The translations under genes and the position numbers were made by a program. Positions 51,737 through 62,270 of a stretch of DNA of 64,000 nt are shown one piece after another. This DNA comes from CAVWUA01 sp963758025 (GTDB lineage Bacteria > Planctomycetota > Planctomycetia > Isosphaerales > Isosphaeraceae): NCBI GenBank assembly GCA_963758025.1, contig CAVWUA010000001.1:434001-498000 (forward strand). Direction: 5' to 3'. Below the pieces are notes generated by a model. The model was not told where the DNA came from and made no database searches. It saw only the letters and a list, made by a program, of their open reading frames with translations. Each line of letters starts with the position of its first letter. The stretch's first letter is position 1.

Positions 51737-54214
51737 TCAATGGCGGAACAGGAACTCCTTCGAGTTGATCAGGACCCAGCCGAGATCCTCGACAGCCTGG
51801 CGACGATCGGGTGAGTCAGTCAGGTGTTTGACGGCGGCGGCCATCTCGGTCGAGTTCGGCTCACGCGAGAGAGCGACGAGGTACAGTTCCCTGGTGATAT
51901 CCTCGGGCGTCTTGTCGCTCTTTGCGAGCGAGGCAATCCGGCCGTTATCGTCGCGAAGCTTGCTGTTGACCGTTTCTCCGCCAATCAGTTGCAGGGCCTG
52001 GGAAAGGTTCGAATCGCTCTCGCGTTCGCATTCGCACGCCAGTTCGCGGGCGGGACGGCCAAAGGTTTTGAGGAACGGATTCTCCATCTTGCCGTCGGGA
52101 AGCTGCACCGCGCGGAAGCCAGAGGGGAGACCATTGAACTGCGTCGTGGTCCCCGTGAAGGCGGAGATCGCATCGAGCAGGACCTCGGCCGGCAGTAGCT
52201 TGGTGTACGCGTGAGAGAAGTACAAGGTATCGTCGGCGTTCAGATCCGTTGCCCGTGCACTGAGTTGATAGGTGCGGCTCGTGAGAATCGAGCGGATCAG
52301 GTGCCGAAGATCGTAGCCACTTTGCACGAAGTCGTTGGCCAGGCCGTTCAGCAATTCGTCGTTGGACGCGGGATTGGAGTCGCGGAAGTCATCTACAGGT
52401 TCCACGATCCCACGGCCGACCAGGTGATACCAGACGCGATTGACCAGGCTCTTGGCGAAGAATGGGTTCTCGGGGCCGGTCAGCCAGGCGGCCAGCTTCT
52501 CGCGACGACCTTCCGAGGATGAGGCTTCCGGTTCCAGAACCGGGCCTCCCAGCGCCTTCGGCTTCATGACCTGGCCGGTGCGTGGCTGGCGGACATCACC
52601 ACCGTCGGCCGTGAAGATGATCTCCTCATCGGGCAAGGCCCCCTTCTTCTGCCGGACCTTGGAGAAGAAGGCGGCGAAACCGTAATAATCATCCTGCGTC
52701 CAGCGCTCGAACGGGTGGTTGTGGCACTTGGCGCACTGGATGCGGACGCCCAGGAAAAGCTGTGCGGTCGTCTCGACCGAGTTCTCCGGGTCGCGGCTGA
52801 TGCGATAGTAGTTGGCCGCCGGATTCTTGAAGGTCGAGCCGTCGGAGGTCAGCAGTTCGCGGACGAACTGGTCCATCGGCTTGTTCTGCTGGAGGCTCGT
52901 GCGAATCCAGCGCTGGAAGACATGCGTCCCCTTCGACTGGATCAAGCGGCTGTTCGACCGCAGCACGTCGGCAAACTTCAAGGTCCAGAAGTCGAGGAAC
53001 TCGGGACGCTGCAAGAGGTTATCGATCATCTCCTGACGACGGTTCGGCGAAGGATTGTTCAGGAATGCCTGGACTTCCTCGGGCGTCGGCAGCATGCCGA
53101 TCGTGTCGAGCGTGACGCGCCGGATGAACTCCGCGTCCGTGCAGATTTCCGAAGGCGCGATCCGCATCTTGTTCAGCTTGGCGAAGACGGCCTGATCGAT
53201 CAGGTTGTCCTGGGGAACATCGACGACCTGAAAACCAGGGACCTCAACCAGATGGGTCAGACGGGTAATCGCCACGAGATCGAGATAGTGGGCGATGATC
53301 GCGACCTCGCCACGGCTCTTGAACGTGACATGGCCGTCGGGATCGACCGAGGCGATCTCCGGGTTGGACGAGTCGTAGTAGCAGATCGGCGTCACGTCGC
53401 ACATGGTGCCGTCGGCATAATGTACCTTGACGACCGTCTGTTGTGTCGTGGCCGGGGCGTGCAGGATACGCTCCCCCGGAAGAATCTCCAGCTTGACGGC
53501 CGCCGGCGCGTCCGGATCATTCCTCGCTCCCTCAGCAATCCAGTCGTGGAGGAACTCATAGGTCTTGGTGCCGCGCTGGAGCCGCAACCCGCCCTCGTGG
53601 GAAAGCTCTCCCAGGGGTTTGCGGAGGATCATGCTCGTGTCGGCATCGAAGGGATTGATCCGCCGACCGCCATTCTCTCGGCTGAGGGTGAAATAATCCT
53701 CACCGGGCAAATACCCGCGCAGGCTGAGCTTGAAGCCCCCCTTGCCGGTCGGGGTTCCGTGGCATGCACCCATGTTGCATCCGGCCTGGCTGAACGCCGG
53801 AATGACGTCGTGCCGGAAACTGACCGTATCCGGCTGGTCCATCCCCGTCACGTGGACCGTCGTCTGCACCTCGACGCTCCCGCCGCGCGCAACGATTGTC
53901 GCCGTGCCATTGCTCCTGGGAACAACCTGCCCCTTGGCGGAAACCGTGGCGATCTCGGGATTGAGGCTCACCCATTCCAGGGCGCGGGTCAGATCGCGTT
54001 GCGAGCCGTCCGCGTCGGTAGCCGAGGCGATCAACTGGCCCGTGGCGCGCTGTCCGTTCAGTGTGGTCTCGGCAGGCTCGATCACGACCGACGCGGGCGA
54101 TCCGATCGGGTCCTCGTCCGCCCGGAGGGCAGCGGCTGGGACACAACTGGCCAAGACCGCGACGGCCAGCATCAGTCGCCAGGATGTCCGGCGGGGGCTC
54201 TGCTGCGCAGGCAT
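51737..54214 (-). CDS. PSD1 copy e: Ig-like (Big_2), CX4CH haem motif, DUF1549 and DUF1553
   Basis: Intact 825-residue exported protein. Signal (SWRLMLAVAVLASCVPAAAL), a bacterial Ig-like domain (about 40-125, EIATVSAKGQVVPRSNGTAT), then a variant haem motif GCNMGACHGTPTGKGGFKL (C-X4-CH). A second Ig-like stretch (about 245-330) precedes DUF1549 (VTLDTIGMLPTPEEVQAFLN, IQCAKCHNHPFERW) and DUF1553 (NPFFAKSLVNRVWYHLVGRGI). No DUF1501 gene is adjacent. GAGGAG lies 6 nt before the ATG. It belongs to the Ig-bearing PSD1 branch and differs from copies a-d. Confidence 0.9.
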   Translation of the reverse strand: MPAQQSPRRTSWRLMLAVAVLASCVPAAALRADEDPIGSPASVVIEPAETTLNGQRATGQLIASATDADGSQRDLTRALEWVSLNPEIATVSAKGQVVPRSNGTATIVARGGSVEVQTTVHVTGMDQPDTVSFRHDVIPAFSQAGCNMGACHGTPTGKGGFKLSLRGYLPGEDYFTLSRENGGRRINPFDADTSMILRKPLGELSHEGGLRLQRGTKTYEFLHDWIAEGARNDPDAPAAVKLEILPGERILHAPATTQQTVVKVHYADGTMCDVTPICYYDSSNPEIASVDPDGHVTFKSRGEVAIIAHYLDLVAITRLTHLVEVPGFQVVDVPQDNLIDQAVFAKLNKMRIAPSEICTDAEFIRRVTLDTIGMLPTPEEVQAFLNNPSPNRRQEMIDNLLQRPEFLDFWTLKFADVLRSNSRLIQSKGTHVFQRWIRTSLQQNKPMDQFVRELLTSDGSTFKNPAANYYRISRDPENSVETTAQLFLGVRIQCAKCHNHPFERWTQDDYYGFAAFFSKVRQKKGALPDEEIIFTADGGDVRQPRTGQVMKPKALGGPVLEPEASSSEGRREKLAAWLTGPENPFFAKSLVNRVWYHLVGRGIVEPVDDFRDSNPASNDELLNGLANDFVQSGYDLRHLIRSILTSRTYQLSARATDLNADDTLYFSHAYTKLLPAEVLLDAISAFTGTTTQFNGLPSGFRAVQLPDGKMENPFLKTFGRPARELACECERESDSNLSQALQLIGGETVNSKLRDDNGRIASLAKSDKTPEDITRELYLVALSREPNSTEMAAAVKHLTDSPDRRQAVEDLGWVLINSKEFLFRH

Positions 54215-54554
54215 CGGTCGCTCCTCTATCGTTGGGAAAGACGGGGCGGGAGGCTCTCAACACCACCGGGCGAACACGTCCGGCCGGATCGGTGGTGCGG
54301 CAGGTTATCACCACTTCAATTCGCGACGCTCGACGAGTCACGAGCAGAACTCGCGACATCTTAACCTAACGTCATCGTGACGTAATCTTCAAGCAAAATC
54401 AAACAATTTCCGGGCGAATGGCAAAGGCCGGATTGTTGCTGTCGGGATGGCTTATGCATTCCGAAGTTGATCGGATGATCCGCGGCGGAGTGATTGTCGG
54501 GGGATGATCCGCGAGGCCGAGAGGGGATTCGTCGTCCCTCCCTCGGCCGAAGCC
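54215..54554. other. Intergenic region with a palindromic operator candidate
   Basis: 340 bp upstream of PSD1 copy e. A perfect interrupted palindrome ACGTCA-TCG-TGACGT (54369-54383) lies 155 bp before the start codon and could be a regulator site. No gene or RNA is seen. Confidence 0.4.
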
Positions 54555-55394
54555 TCAAGGATTCTTCGATTTCAAGAGCGGCCGGATCTCGATTTTGCGG
54601 AAAAGAATCTCGGCTCCCTCCGACTGAAACTGAATCTTACCTTCGGTCAGGCTGGAGTCGGTGCCGACGTTGACGACGTAGCCGTTGACGATGTTGGTGA
54701 TCGTGCCGCCGTCGCAGATGACCTCCATTCGGTTCCACTCACCGGCCGGCTTTTCCACGTCGTTTGGTCCCCGATAACCCAGTTCGTCTTTCCAGTTCGG
54801 GTCGCGTCCCCACCAGTTGTACCGACCGCCGTCCCGGGAGACCTTCTCGCCCCCCTTTTCGTAGTACAACTGACCACCAGGTCCAGTGCGGACCTCACAG
54901 GAAAGGCTCGTTTTGCTCCTGCCGCCAACCATGATGAAGTCGCCGCAACCCCCTTCGATGATCTGGCACTCCTGCGACTGCATCCACTGACCACCAGCGG
55001 CGCCGTCCGGGCCGACGCAGTGCAGCAGGATGCCCGAATCGCGGGCCCGGTTCTTGCGGGGTTCCCACGTCTCATCGCCCCACTTCCACTCGGCGATCAG
55101 GTGGTAATCGCGGAAATTCCCTCCGGTGGCGACTCCGCCGAACTCTTCTCCCGAAATTCGCAAGAGGCCATCCTGAACGGTAAAGACACCGTTCGGGTCG
55201 GCGTAGCCGTGCGGCTTTGTATAGACGTAGAAACCGGTCAAGTCCTTGCCGTTGAAGGCGAGAATCGGCTCGCCGGACTGGATCTTCGGCACGTCTTGGG
55301 CGAAGTCCGGAACATCCTTGGGTTCATCGGCGATGCCGGACACGGCGGCCGATGCCGCCAGCAACAAGGCCAGGGCGGCCGGTCGGATGCGCAT
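54555..55394 (-). CDS. DUF1080 (3-keto-disaccharide hydrolase-like) exported protein
   Basis: Product of 279 residues. A Sec signal (PAALALLLAASAAVSGIA) precedes a concanavalin-like jelly roll typical of DUF1080: FNGKDLTGFYVY, VQDGLLRISGEEFGGVAT, YHLIAEWKWG, ARDSGILLHCVG, ECQIIEGGCGDFIMVG, EWNRMEVICDGGTI, GKIQFQSEGAEILFRKIEIRP. Some family members cleave 3-keto-glycosides, which fits carbohydrate use by the nearby PSD1 genes (inference). GAGG lies 9 nt upstream of the ATG. It ends 340 bp from PSD1 copy e and may or may not share its transcript. Confidence 0.88.
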   Translation of the reverse strand: MRIRPAALALLLAASAAVSGIADEPKDVPDFAQDVPKIQSGEPILAFNGKDLTGFYVYTKPHGYADPNGVFTVQDGLLRISGEEFGGVATGGNFRDYHLIAEWKWGDETWEPRKNRARDSGILLHCVGPDGAAGGQWMQSQECQIIEGGCGDFIMVGGRSKTSLSCEVRTGPGGQLYYEKGGEKVSRDGGRYNWWGRDPNWKDELGYRGPNDVEKPAGEWNRMEVICDGGTITNIVNGYVVNVGTDSSLTEGKIQFQSEGAEILFRKIEIRPLLKSKNP

Positions 55395-55461
55395 GGGAAG
55401 ATCCTCAGTAGGTCGGATTGAGCCTCTGTGGGGGAAAGCAATCAGGGGCGGGCTGCTGTTG

Positions 55462-55740
55462 TCAACGTCGCTGGCGGTGAATCTCGGCTCCCTGGGCGCG
55501 GCAGACAGCCTCGACCCGGGGAATCATGCTCTCGTCAGGGCAGGCGATGGACAGGATCATGCCCCGGCCGGAGTCCATCCGGTCGGGAGGGGTAATCCCC
55601 ATCCGGTCGTTCGGAATGCCCAGGGCGGTCAGCCACTGGATGGCCGAATTGCCCTGCGCGGAGTTGTAGAAATAGGCGATCACTCGGGCCAGTGGGTCCT
55701 CGGTCAAGACCCGGCCCGGACGGATCTGGGGCATCTCCAT
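55462..55740 (-). CDS. Conserved-looking small protein, function unknown
   Basis: Product of 92 residues, not recognised with certainty. The segment IQWLTALGIPNDRMGITPPD resembles small stress-type proteins in which a Leu-Gly-x-x-x-D-x-x-G-V/I-T-P-P turn recurs, and GRGMILSIACPDE forms a beta strand. The start at 55740 (MEMPQIRP) is favoured; the frame opens at 55758. It is 67 bp upstream of the DUF1080 gene on the same strand and may form an operon with it. Confidence 0.55.
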   Translation of the reverse strand: MEMPQIRPGRVLTEDPLARVIAYFYNSAQGNSAIQWLTALGIPNDRMGITPPDRMDSGRGMILSIACPDESMIPRVEAVCRAQGAEIHRQRR

Positions 55741-56026
55741 CACGAAGCACCCTCGCAAAGGTGGGATCGGTGCCCGTCGCGCCGTCCTCGATCCGGCGAT
55801 CTCAGGCCCCTTGCCCCAAGTTTGCCAACCCTGCGCTCATTCCGCAAGCGCTGATCGTCGGAAGATTTATAAAAAGGTGATAAATTAAATGAATAATGCG
55901 TCTCATCGTGCGCGATCGGAAACATGCGGAACCACGGTGAGGGGGTGCTGACGTGTGGTCAGACGGATCGGCATTTTGCTACGATGTGCGCCAATGGAAA
56001 ACAACCAGGGGGAAGCCTGATTGCTC

Positions 56027-56871
56027 ATGCGTTACATCCTGTTGATGTCGCTGGCTCTAGCCTTCATCGGTGATGATTCACCGGAGCGACTGGGGAGGCT
56101 CGATCATCCCGCGATCCGGGAGGCGTCGGGGATCGTGCGCAGCCGGCGGCATCGGGCATTTTCTGGGTCCACAACGATTCGGGAAATCCTCCCGCTCTGT
56201 TTGCCGTGAGGCGTGATGGGACGCTCGTCCGCGAATATCGCGTGACGGTGCCGAACGTGGACTGGGAGGACATCGCCACGGACAACGATGGCCATCTCTA
56301 TCTCGGTGAGATCGGGAACAACGGCGGACGCCTCCCCGTCAGGGCCATTTATCGGCTCGAGGAGCCGGACCCCGCCCAGCCTTCGGAGGCCCCTCTACCT
56401 GTCCAGCTCGCCAGCTTTTATCGCTTCCCGGAAGGCAAGCGATTCGACGCCGAGGGACTGATTGTCGAAGGCGGGCGGGCGGTTGTGGTATCGAAGGGGT
56501 TCGACGGCCGCGATGCCGACCTGTATGCCATCCCGCTCGAACCACCCGCGTCCGTCTTTCGCCCGGCTCTGCCCGAGCGGATCGGCACACTTTCGGGCTT
56601 CGTAGAGCCGGTCACGGGGGCCGACCTCTCCGCCGATGAACGCTTACTGGCTGTTTGTTCGCTCGGGGTCGCCCGGGTTTACCAGCGGCTTGAGCACGGG
56701 GCCTGGCTCCCGATCGGCGAGGCTCATTATCGCGCCGATGGGATCGAAGCCATCGCCTGGGATGGTCGTGACCTGATCCTGGCCGGGGAAGGTCGAGGAC
56801 TTTACCGCATCACCGAGGACAACTGGCGCCATCCAATGCCCCGACACAAGGGGGCGCAGGGACGCCCATGA
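56027..56871 (+). CDS. Exported propeller-like protein, function unknown (one frameshift)
   Basis: About 281 residues after adding one C at about 56153. The correction gives RRHPGIFWVHNDSGNPPALF, joined to VRRDGTLVREYRVTVPNVDW. A short signal (YILLMSLALAFIG) and repeated motifs (EDIATDNDGHLYLGEIGNN, FDAEGLIVEGGRAVVVSK, TGADLSADERLLAV, GIEAIAWDGRDLILAGEGRG) suggest a beta-propeller. ATG 56027 or TTG 56021 may start it; AGGGGG lies upstream. It overlaps thiO by 4 bp (ATGA), so the two are co-translated. Confidence 0.65.
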
Positions 56872-58007
56872 CCGGCTGCGACGTTGCGATTGTTGGTGGA
56901 GGAGTGGTCGGGCTTTCGGTTGCCTATGTCCTTGCCCAGGAAGGGTTTCGAGTGACCGTTCTCGATCGGGGACCGCTGGGAAGGGCCGCGTCGTGGGCCG
57001 GGGCGGGGATAGTCTCACCGGCGGCGGGGCGGGCCTCGTCCGATCCGATGGTCGAACTGCGGTCTTTGAGTGCCCGGCTTCATGCGGAATGGACCTTGGC
57101 GTTGCGGGACCAGACCGGCATCGACAACGGCTATCGGCGTTGCGGTGGAGTGGACGTCGCCGACTCGTTGGAGGAGGAGCGGGAACTGGACGCGCTGGCC
57201 AGGCTCTGGCTGGACGAGGGGATCGCGCACGAACGGCTTTCGCCGGATGATTTTCCAAGGATCGAGCCGGCCCTGAACCCGGCGCTGCGGATGGCCTACT
57301 GGCTTCCCGACCGGGCACAGATCCGCAACCCCTGGCACCTTCGAGCCTTGATCTCCGCCTGCGAAGGTCTCGGAGTCCGCCTCCGTCCGGGTGCCTCGGC
57401 CGAGGGGTTTCAACGGTCGGGTGAGACGGTTTCCGCGATCTGGACACCCACCGGTCCCATCGAATGCGAGCGGGTCGTGGTGGCCGCCGGGCCCTGGTCG
57501 GCGGCGATCCTGGAAGGGCTTGGCCTCCGAGTGACCACACCCCCGGTGAAGGGTCAGATCGTCCTCCTGCGTTGCGACCAACCCCGGCTCCGTCGCATCG
57601 TCGAGCACGGAAAGAGGTATCTGGTGCCTCGGGAGGATGGCCGGGTGCTGGTCGGCGCGACCGAGGAGAATGCCGGGTTTGATCTGCGATCGACACCGAC
57701 GGCCGTCCGCGACCTGATCGACGAAGCGTTACAACTCTGCCCGTTGCTGGCGGAGGCCGAGGTGGAGACGACGTGGGCGGGGCTTCGGCCTGGAAGTCTG
57801 GACTCCTCGCCGTATCTCGGATTCGCTCCGGGCCTCTCGAACGTGATCGTCGCCACGGGGCACCGTCGCGTCGGCTTGCAACTCTCCACCGGCACGGCGG
57901 CTGTGGTGGCCGACCTGGTCATGGGCCGACCCGCTCGGATCGACCTCAGTCCGTTCCGGCTCGATCGCGAACCGTCCGACGCGCTGGGTGGGGCGTTCCG
58001 GTCGTGA
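56868..58007 (+). CDS. thiO: Glycine oxidase-like FAD-dependent oxidoreductase (ThiO/DAO family)
   Basis: Oxidises glycine to iminoglycine for the thiazole of thiamine. The 379-residue DAO-fold protein has the FAD motif VAIVGGGVVGLSVAYVLA, RAASWAGAGIVSPAAGR (typical of ThiO), VVVAAGPWSAAILEGLG and the C-terminal TWAGLRPGSLDSSPYLG with TGHRRVGLQLSTGTA. It overlaps the upstream propeller gene. No other thiamine gene is in the window, so another amine substrate remains possible. Its 3' end overlaps the convergent acyltransferase by 62 bp. Confidence 0.82.
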   Translation: MTGCDVAIVGGGVVGLSVAYVLAQEGFRVTVLDRGPLGRAASWAGAGIVSPAAGRASSDPMVELRSLSARLHAEWTLALRDQTGIDNGYRRCGGVDVADSLEEERELDALARLWLDEGIAHERLSPDDFPRIEPALNPALRMAYWLPDRAQIRNPWHLRALISACEGLGVRLRPGASAEGFQRSGETVSAIWTPTGPIECERVVVAAGPWSAAILEGLGLRVTTPPVKGQIVLLRCDQPRLRRIVEHGKRYLVPREDGRVLVGATEENAGFDLRSTPTAVRDLIDEALQLCPLLAEAEVETTWAGLRPGSLDSSPYLGFAPGLSNVIVATGHRRVGLQLSTGTAAVVADLVMGRPARIDLSPFRLDREPSDALGGAFRS

Positions 58008-59100
58008 TCGGCCGGTCGATGCGGACGACGTCCCCCGACTCCGGCTCGACGATCCGATACAGGAAACGATCCTTGTACGCCAGGATCGGTCGCTCGACGT
58101 ACTTCCAGGACAGCGCCGCGACCCCGATGCTCGCCGCGATCTTGCCCATGTCAATCCAGATCGAGCCCTTGATCCCCAGGTGAACGTGGACCAGCGTAAC
58201 CGCCGCGAAGACGAGCAGATGGTACAAATAAATCCCGTAGCTGATCGTCCCGAGCGCGACCAGCCGGCGCCTTCTCAACAAGGCCAGGAGCGGATGTCCC
58301 GCCATGCACACGACGAAGCCGACCAGGGCGAAGTGAAACAGCGTCACCCGCGAGGTCTCCACCGAGTACAGGACGAGATGCCAGGTCAGTCCCGGCCAGC
58401 GGGCCTGTAGCGGCGCGAGCACAAGGCCCCGCCAGAATGGTTCGCTCAATGCCGCCAGTCCGATCGCGGCGAAGACCCAACGCAGGGATCGAATCCGCTC
58501 CGGGGCCCGTTCCGATCCGTGGAGAACCCCCGCGAGAATCGCCCCCAGGGCCAGGCCATCGCAACGCGTGAGTAGCAGGTTGGGAAAGAGCCCTCGGGCT
58601 CTCAGGATCAGCGGCACGATCACGAACGGCAGGGCCAACAGCACGACCGTTCTACGCCCTCGGCGAAATGCCAGGATCGGCCAGAGCAGGTAGAATTGCT
58701 CCTCAATCGCCAGGGTCCACGAATGCAGGAACAACCGGCTGAAGGCCGGCGGCTCGGCCCCCCAGTAGCGTGGCGTGAACTGCGTGTACGTCAGGAAATA
58801 GGGTAGGCCGTCGAGAGGCTCGGGATGAGGCAGGAGCGGGTTGATCGCCAGGCAGAGCCCCAGCGCCAGGAAGTAGGCCGGCCAGATTCGCAAGGTGCGG
58901 CGGGCGTAGAATGCATGGAAAAAGTTCGAGGAGGAGGAATAATTCAGGATAATCGTCGTGATGAGATAGCCCGACAGGACGAAAAAGAGATCCACGGCCG
59001 ATCCCAGGACGGGGAACCGGTTCATGAAGCGGAGGTGGTACAGCATGATGACCACCGCCGCGATCCCTCGCAGAGCGTCCAGCTCCGGCATCCGTCGCAT
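57946..59100 (-). CDS. Acyltransferase 3 family membrane protein
   Basis: O-acetyltransferase-like protein of 384 residues with about ten helices. Family motifs are ELDALRGIAAVVIMLYHL with the catalytic histidine, DLFFVLSGYLITTIIL, FYARRTLRIWPAYF, LFLHSWTLAIEEQFYLLWP and, at the end, GTISYGIYLYHL and KYVERPILAYKDRF. Such enzymes acylate cell-surface sugars or peptides. ATG 59100 is favoured over the upstream start because AGGAG lies 7 nt before it. The tail overlaps thiO. Confidence 0.88.
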   Translation of the reverse strand: MRRMPELDALRGIAAVVIMLYHLRFMNRFPVLGSAVDLFFVLSGYLITTIILNYSSSSNFFHAFYARRTLRIWPAYFLALGLCLAINPLLPHPEPLDGLPYFLTYTQFTPRYWGAEPPAFSRLFLHSWTLAIEEQFYLLWPILAFRRGRRTVVLLALPFVIVPLILRARGLFPNLLLTRCDGLALGAILAGVLHGSERAPERIRSLRWVFAAIGLAALSEPFWRGLVLAPLQARWPGLTWHLVLYSVETSRVTLFHFALVGFVVCMAGHPLLALLRRRRLVALGTISYGIYLYHLLVFAAVTLVHVHLGIKGSIWIDMGKIAASIGVAALSWKYVERPILAYKDRFLYRIVEPESGDVVRIDRPITTGTPHPARRTVRDRAGTD

Positions 59101-59335
59101 CCGTGTCTCCTGCCTCCCTTTTTTTCTGTAACGGCTCGCACGCGCTCCTTGCAATGATGATCCTGTTGTTCTCTCTCATCGGCTTGGAAACGAGTAACGG
59201 TTGAAGTTGATTTTGCGGAATGTCGGGATTACATGGGATCGGATACGACCTGGACACCCGTCTCGCAGGTGAGGCGGCTCCGTTCTATAATGGACCTCGT
59301 TCAAGCCAACTGGCCCCCCGTGAGGAACGATCTTC

Positions 59336-62229
59336 ATGAGCGTCGCGGACCACGCGATCGACCCCGAACTCGTCTTGCGGGAGCGGTTTGCGCTGGAGCG
59401 ATTCCGGCCGGGCCAGCGCGAGGTGATCGAACAGGTGCTCCAGCGTCGGGATGTCCTCTGCGTCATGCCGACCGGCGGCGGCAAGAGCCTCTGCTATCAG
59501 CTTCCGGCGCTCATGCTCGATGGCCTGACGGTGGTCGTCAGCCCATTGATCGCGCTGATGAAGGATCAGGTCGATGCGCTGACCGCGCGTGGCATCCCTG
59601 CCACATTCATCAACAGCACGCTGGACCCTTCGGAGCAGCGTGTCCGTTTGCTGGAGGTGGAGGGGGGACGTTACGACCTCGTGTACGTCGCTCCCGAACG
59701 ATTCCGGAGCGGCCGGTTCGTCGAGGCGATGGGACGGATCAAGCCCGCGCTCTTGGCCGTGGACGAGGCCCACTGTATCAGCGAGTGGGGTCATGACTTC
59801 CGTCCCGACTACGCGAGGCTCCACCAGGCCCGCCGGGCGCTGGGGATGCCCCCTTGTATTGCCCTGACGGCGACCGCCACGGACCTGGTTCGGCGGGACA
59901 TCGCCGACCAGCTCGACCTGCGAGAGCCGTCGCAGTTCGTCACCGGGTTCGACCGGCCGAACCTGACGTACCGTGTGATCAATGCCTCGAAGGATCGCGA
60001 CAAGCTGGAGGCTCTGGCGAACGTGCTCGGGCGAAATCCCGGCTCGGCGATCGTTTATGCCTCCAGCCGGAAGCGTTGCGAGGAAGTCGGGCGATTCCTG
60101 GGTGATGACCTGCGACGGGAAACCGTGGTTTATCACGCCGGCCTGGATCGTGAGGATCGCCACCAGGCCCAGGAACGATTCATGCGTGGCGAGGCCGAGA
60201 TCGTCGTCGCCACCAACGCGTTCGGGATGGGGGTGGACAAGCCGGATATCCGTTCCGTCGTCCACTTCAACATGCCGGGGACCATCGAAGCGTACTATCA
60301 GGAAGCCGGCCGCGCGGGCCGTGACGGCTTGCCCGCCGAGTGCGTGCTGCTCTACGCCCCCGGCGATCGCTTTCTCCAGGAACTGTTCATCGAGAACGAG
60401 TATCCCCCTCCCGAGGCGGTCTTCCGGGTTTACGAGTACCTCCGCGCACTCGACGCCGATCCGATCGAGCTAACCCAGGCCGAAATCCGCGAGGCGGTGC
60501 GGCTCGACCTGAACGAGTCGGCCGTCGGGACGATCCTGAAGATTCTCGAAGGAGCCGGGGGCCTGGAACGGTTCCGGCCTCGCGAGAACATGGCGATCGT
60601 CCGCATCAATGCCGAGCCGGACGAGCCGAGCCTCGTCGATCGGCTCAGCCCCCAGGCGCACGTTCAACGCACCGTGATGATCGGCCTGGAGGGTTTGGTC
60701 AATCGTCGGTTCGGCGAGCCGATCTATTTTCATCCCGAGGATTTCGCCAACGCGCTCGGCCTCGACCGCGCGGCCTTGATCCGCGCCTTGAAGCATCTGA
60801 CCGCCGAGTTGCCGATCGACTACATCCCCCCCTTCCGCGGCAACGCCATCCGGATGAACGACCAGGCGAAGCGACGCGGGACCTTGAGATCGATTTCAAG
60901 GCGTTGAACCAGCGCAAGGATCAGGAATACGACAAGCTGGAGCGGATGATCCGCTATGCGCAGACCGGCGATTGTCGGCGGTCATATATTCTCGGCTACT
61001 TCGGCGATGGTGCGTCCACCGCGACGCGCTGCGGTCATTGCGACAACTGTGGCACGACGAGCACGGAATCGACCCTCGCAACCGAAGCCCGATCGATCGA
61101 CACGCCCGCCGGGCGCGAAACGATCCTGAAAATTCTCTCGGGGGTCGCGAGGACGAAGGGGCGTTTCGGCAAGACGGTCGTCGCGCAGATGCTGACGGGC
61201 TCCGGGGCGGAGAAGATCGCGCGGCTTGGCCTGACCCGGCTGAGCACCTTTGGCATCCTGAGTGGCAGCTTCACCCAGGCGGAGGTCCTGCAACTGATCG
61301 ACGCCCTGGCCGCCGTCGGGCTCATCGAGAATCAGGAGGTGGATCGATTCCGCCCGGTTGTCCGGCTGACCGAGCGCGGCTGGGAATATCTCCGCAACGA
61401 TCAGGCGGATTCGGTCGCGCTGGCGCTCCCGGACTACCTTTCCTCCAAGGTGATCAACGGCGGCCTGGAGCGGATCGAACGAACGTCAACGACGCGAGGC
61501 GATCGCTCCGACCTCGACGACACGATTCCCACGGAATCCGTGGACCAGGAATCAGCCCCCGGCAGTCCCCCCGACGACCTGGCCGACGACCCTTTGTGGG
61601 ACACACTTCGCACGTTGCGGCTGGATCTCGCCCGGGAGGCGAAGCAGCCACCCTATTGCATCTTCACCAACGAAACCCTGGAGGCCCTCGTCCGCCAGCG
61701 GCCGGCGTCTCCCCCGGAACTGGCGGGGATCAAGGGGCTTGGCCCGGCGCGTCTTGAGCGTTTCGGCGGGGCGATTCTCGGTGCCATCGCCAACGATCCG
61801 TCTCCTCTCAAGGACCAGGAGCTCTCTCCTCCTCCCTCAAGGGAACGCGAGCCGGCTCCGCGCGCGACACCTGAAACGCCCTCTCAACCCCGTCCTTCAA
61901 TATCAACGGCGACGGTCGCACCTCACGCCTATGTTCCGACCGAAGAATGGACCTGCCGTCTACTGGATCGCGGCTTCCTGATCGACGAGGCGGCCGCGAT
62001 CCGAGGATTGGAGCGATCCGCGATCGTCCGGCACGTCTCACTGGCACTCCGCCAGGGGCGACACGTCCCATTGCCCTCCCTGGCGAGCGCGGAGACGCTT
62101 TCTCGCTGGGAGGACTGGTGCCGCGAGCAGGGCAACGCTTCACCCCCCGACGACCCTCTCGCCGCCGATGGCCTTTGGTCCCTCTATCTGGCCTGCCGCA
62201 AGTCCAGTCGAGGTGCTCCTCAAGGGTGA
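59336..62229 (+). CDS. recQ: ATP-dependent DNA helicase RecQ (one frameshift)
   Basis: 3'-5' helicase for recombination and replication repair, about 964 residues, much longer than E. coli RecQ (about 610). Walker A is MPTGGGKSLCYQ, the DExH box AVDEAHCISEWGHDFRPDY, and motif VI QEAGRAGRDG. The RQC zinc site has CRRSYILGYFGD and CGHCDNC. Two winged-helix segments follow. HRDC occurs at about 760-815 (ALVRQRPASPPELAGIKGLG), then a Pro/Ser linker and a C-terminal HTH domain (EEWTCRLLDRGFLIDEAAA). One missing C at about 60875 breaks the frame; restoring it gives KRPRDLEIDFKALNQRKDQE. Confidence 0.92.
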
Positions 62230-62270
62230 CGTACGGCCTTCCTCCGCGAACGAACGTGTCGCGGTGGATT

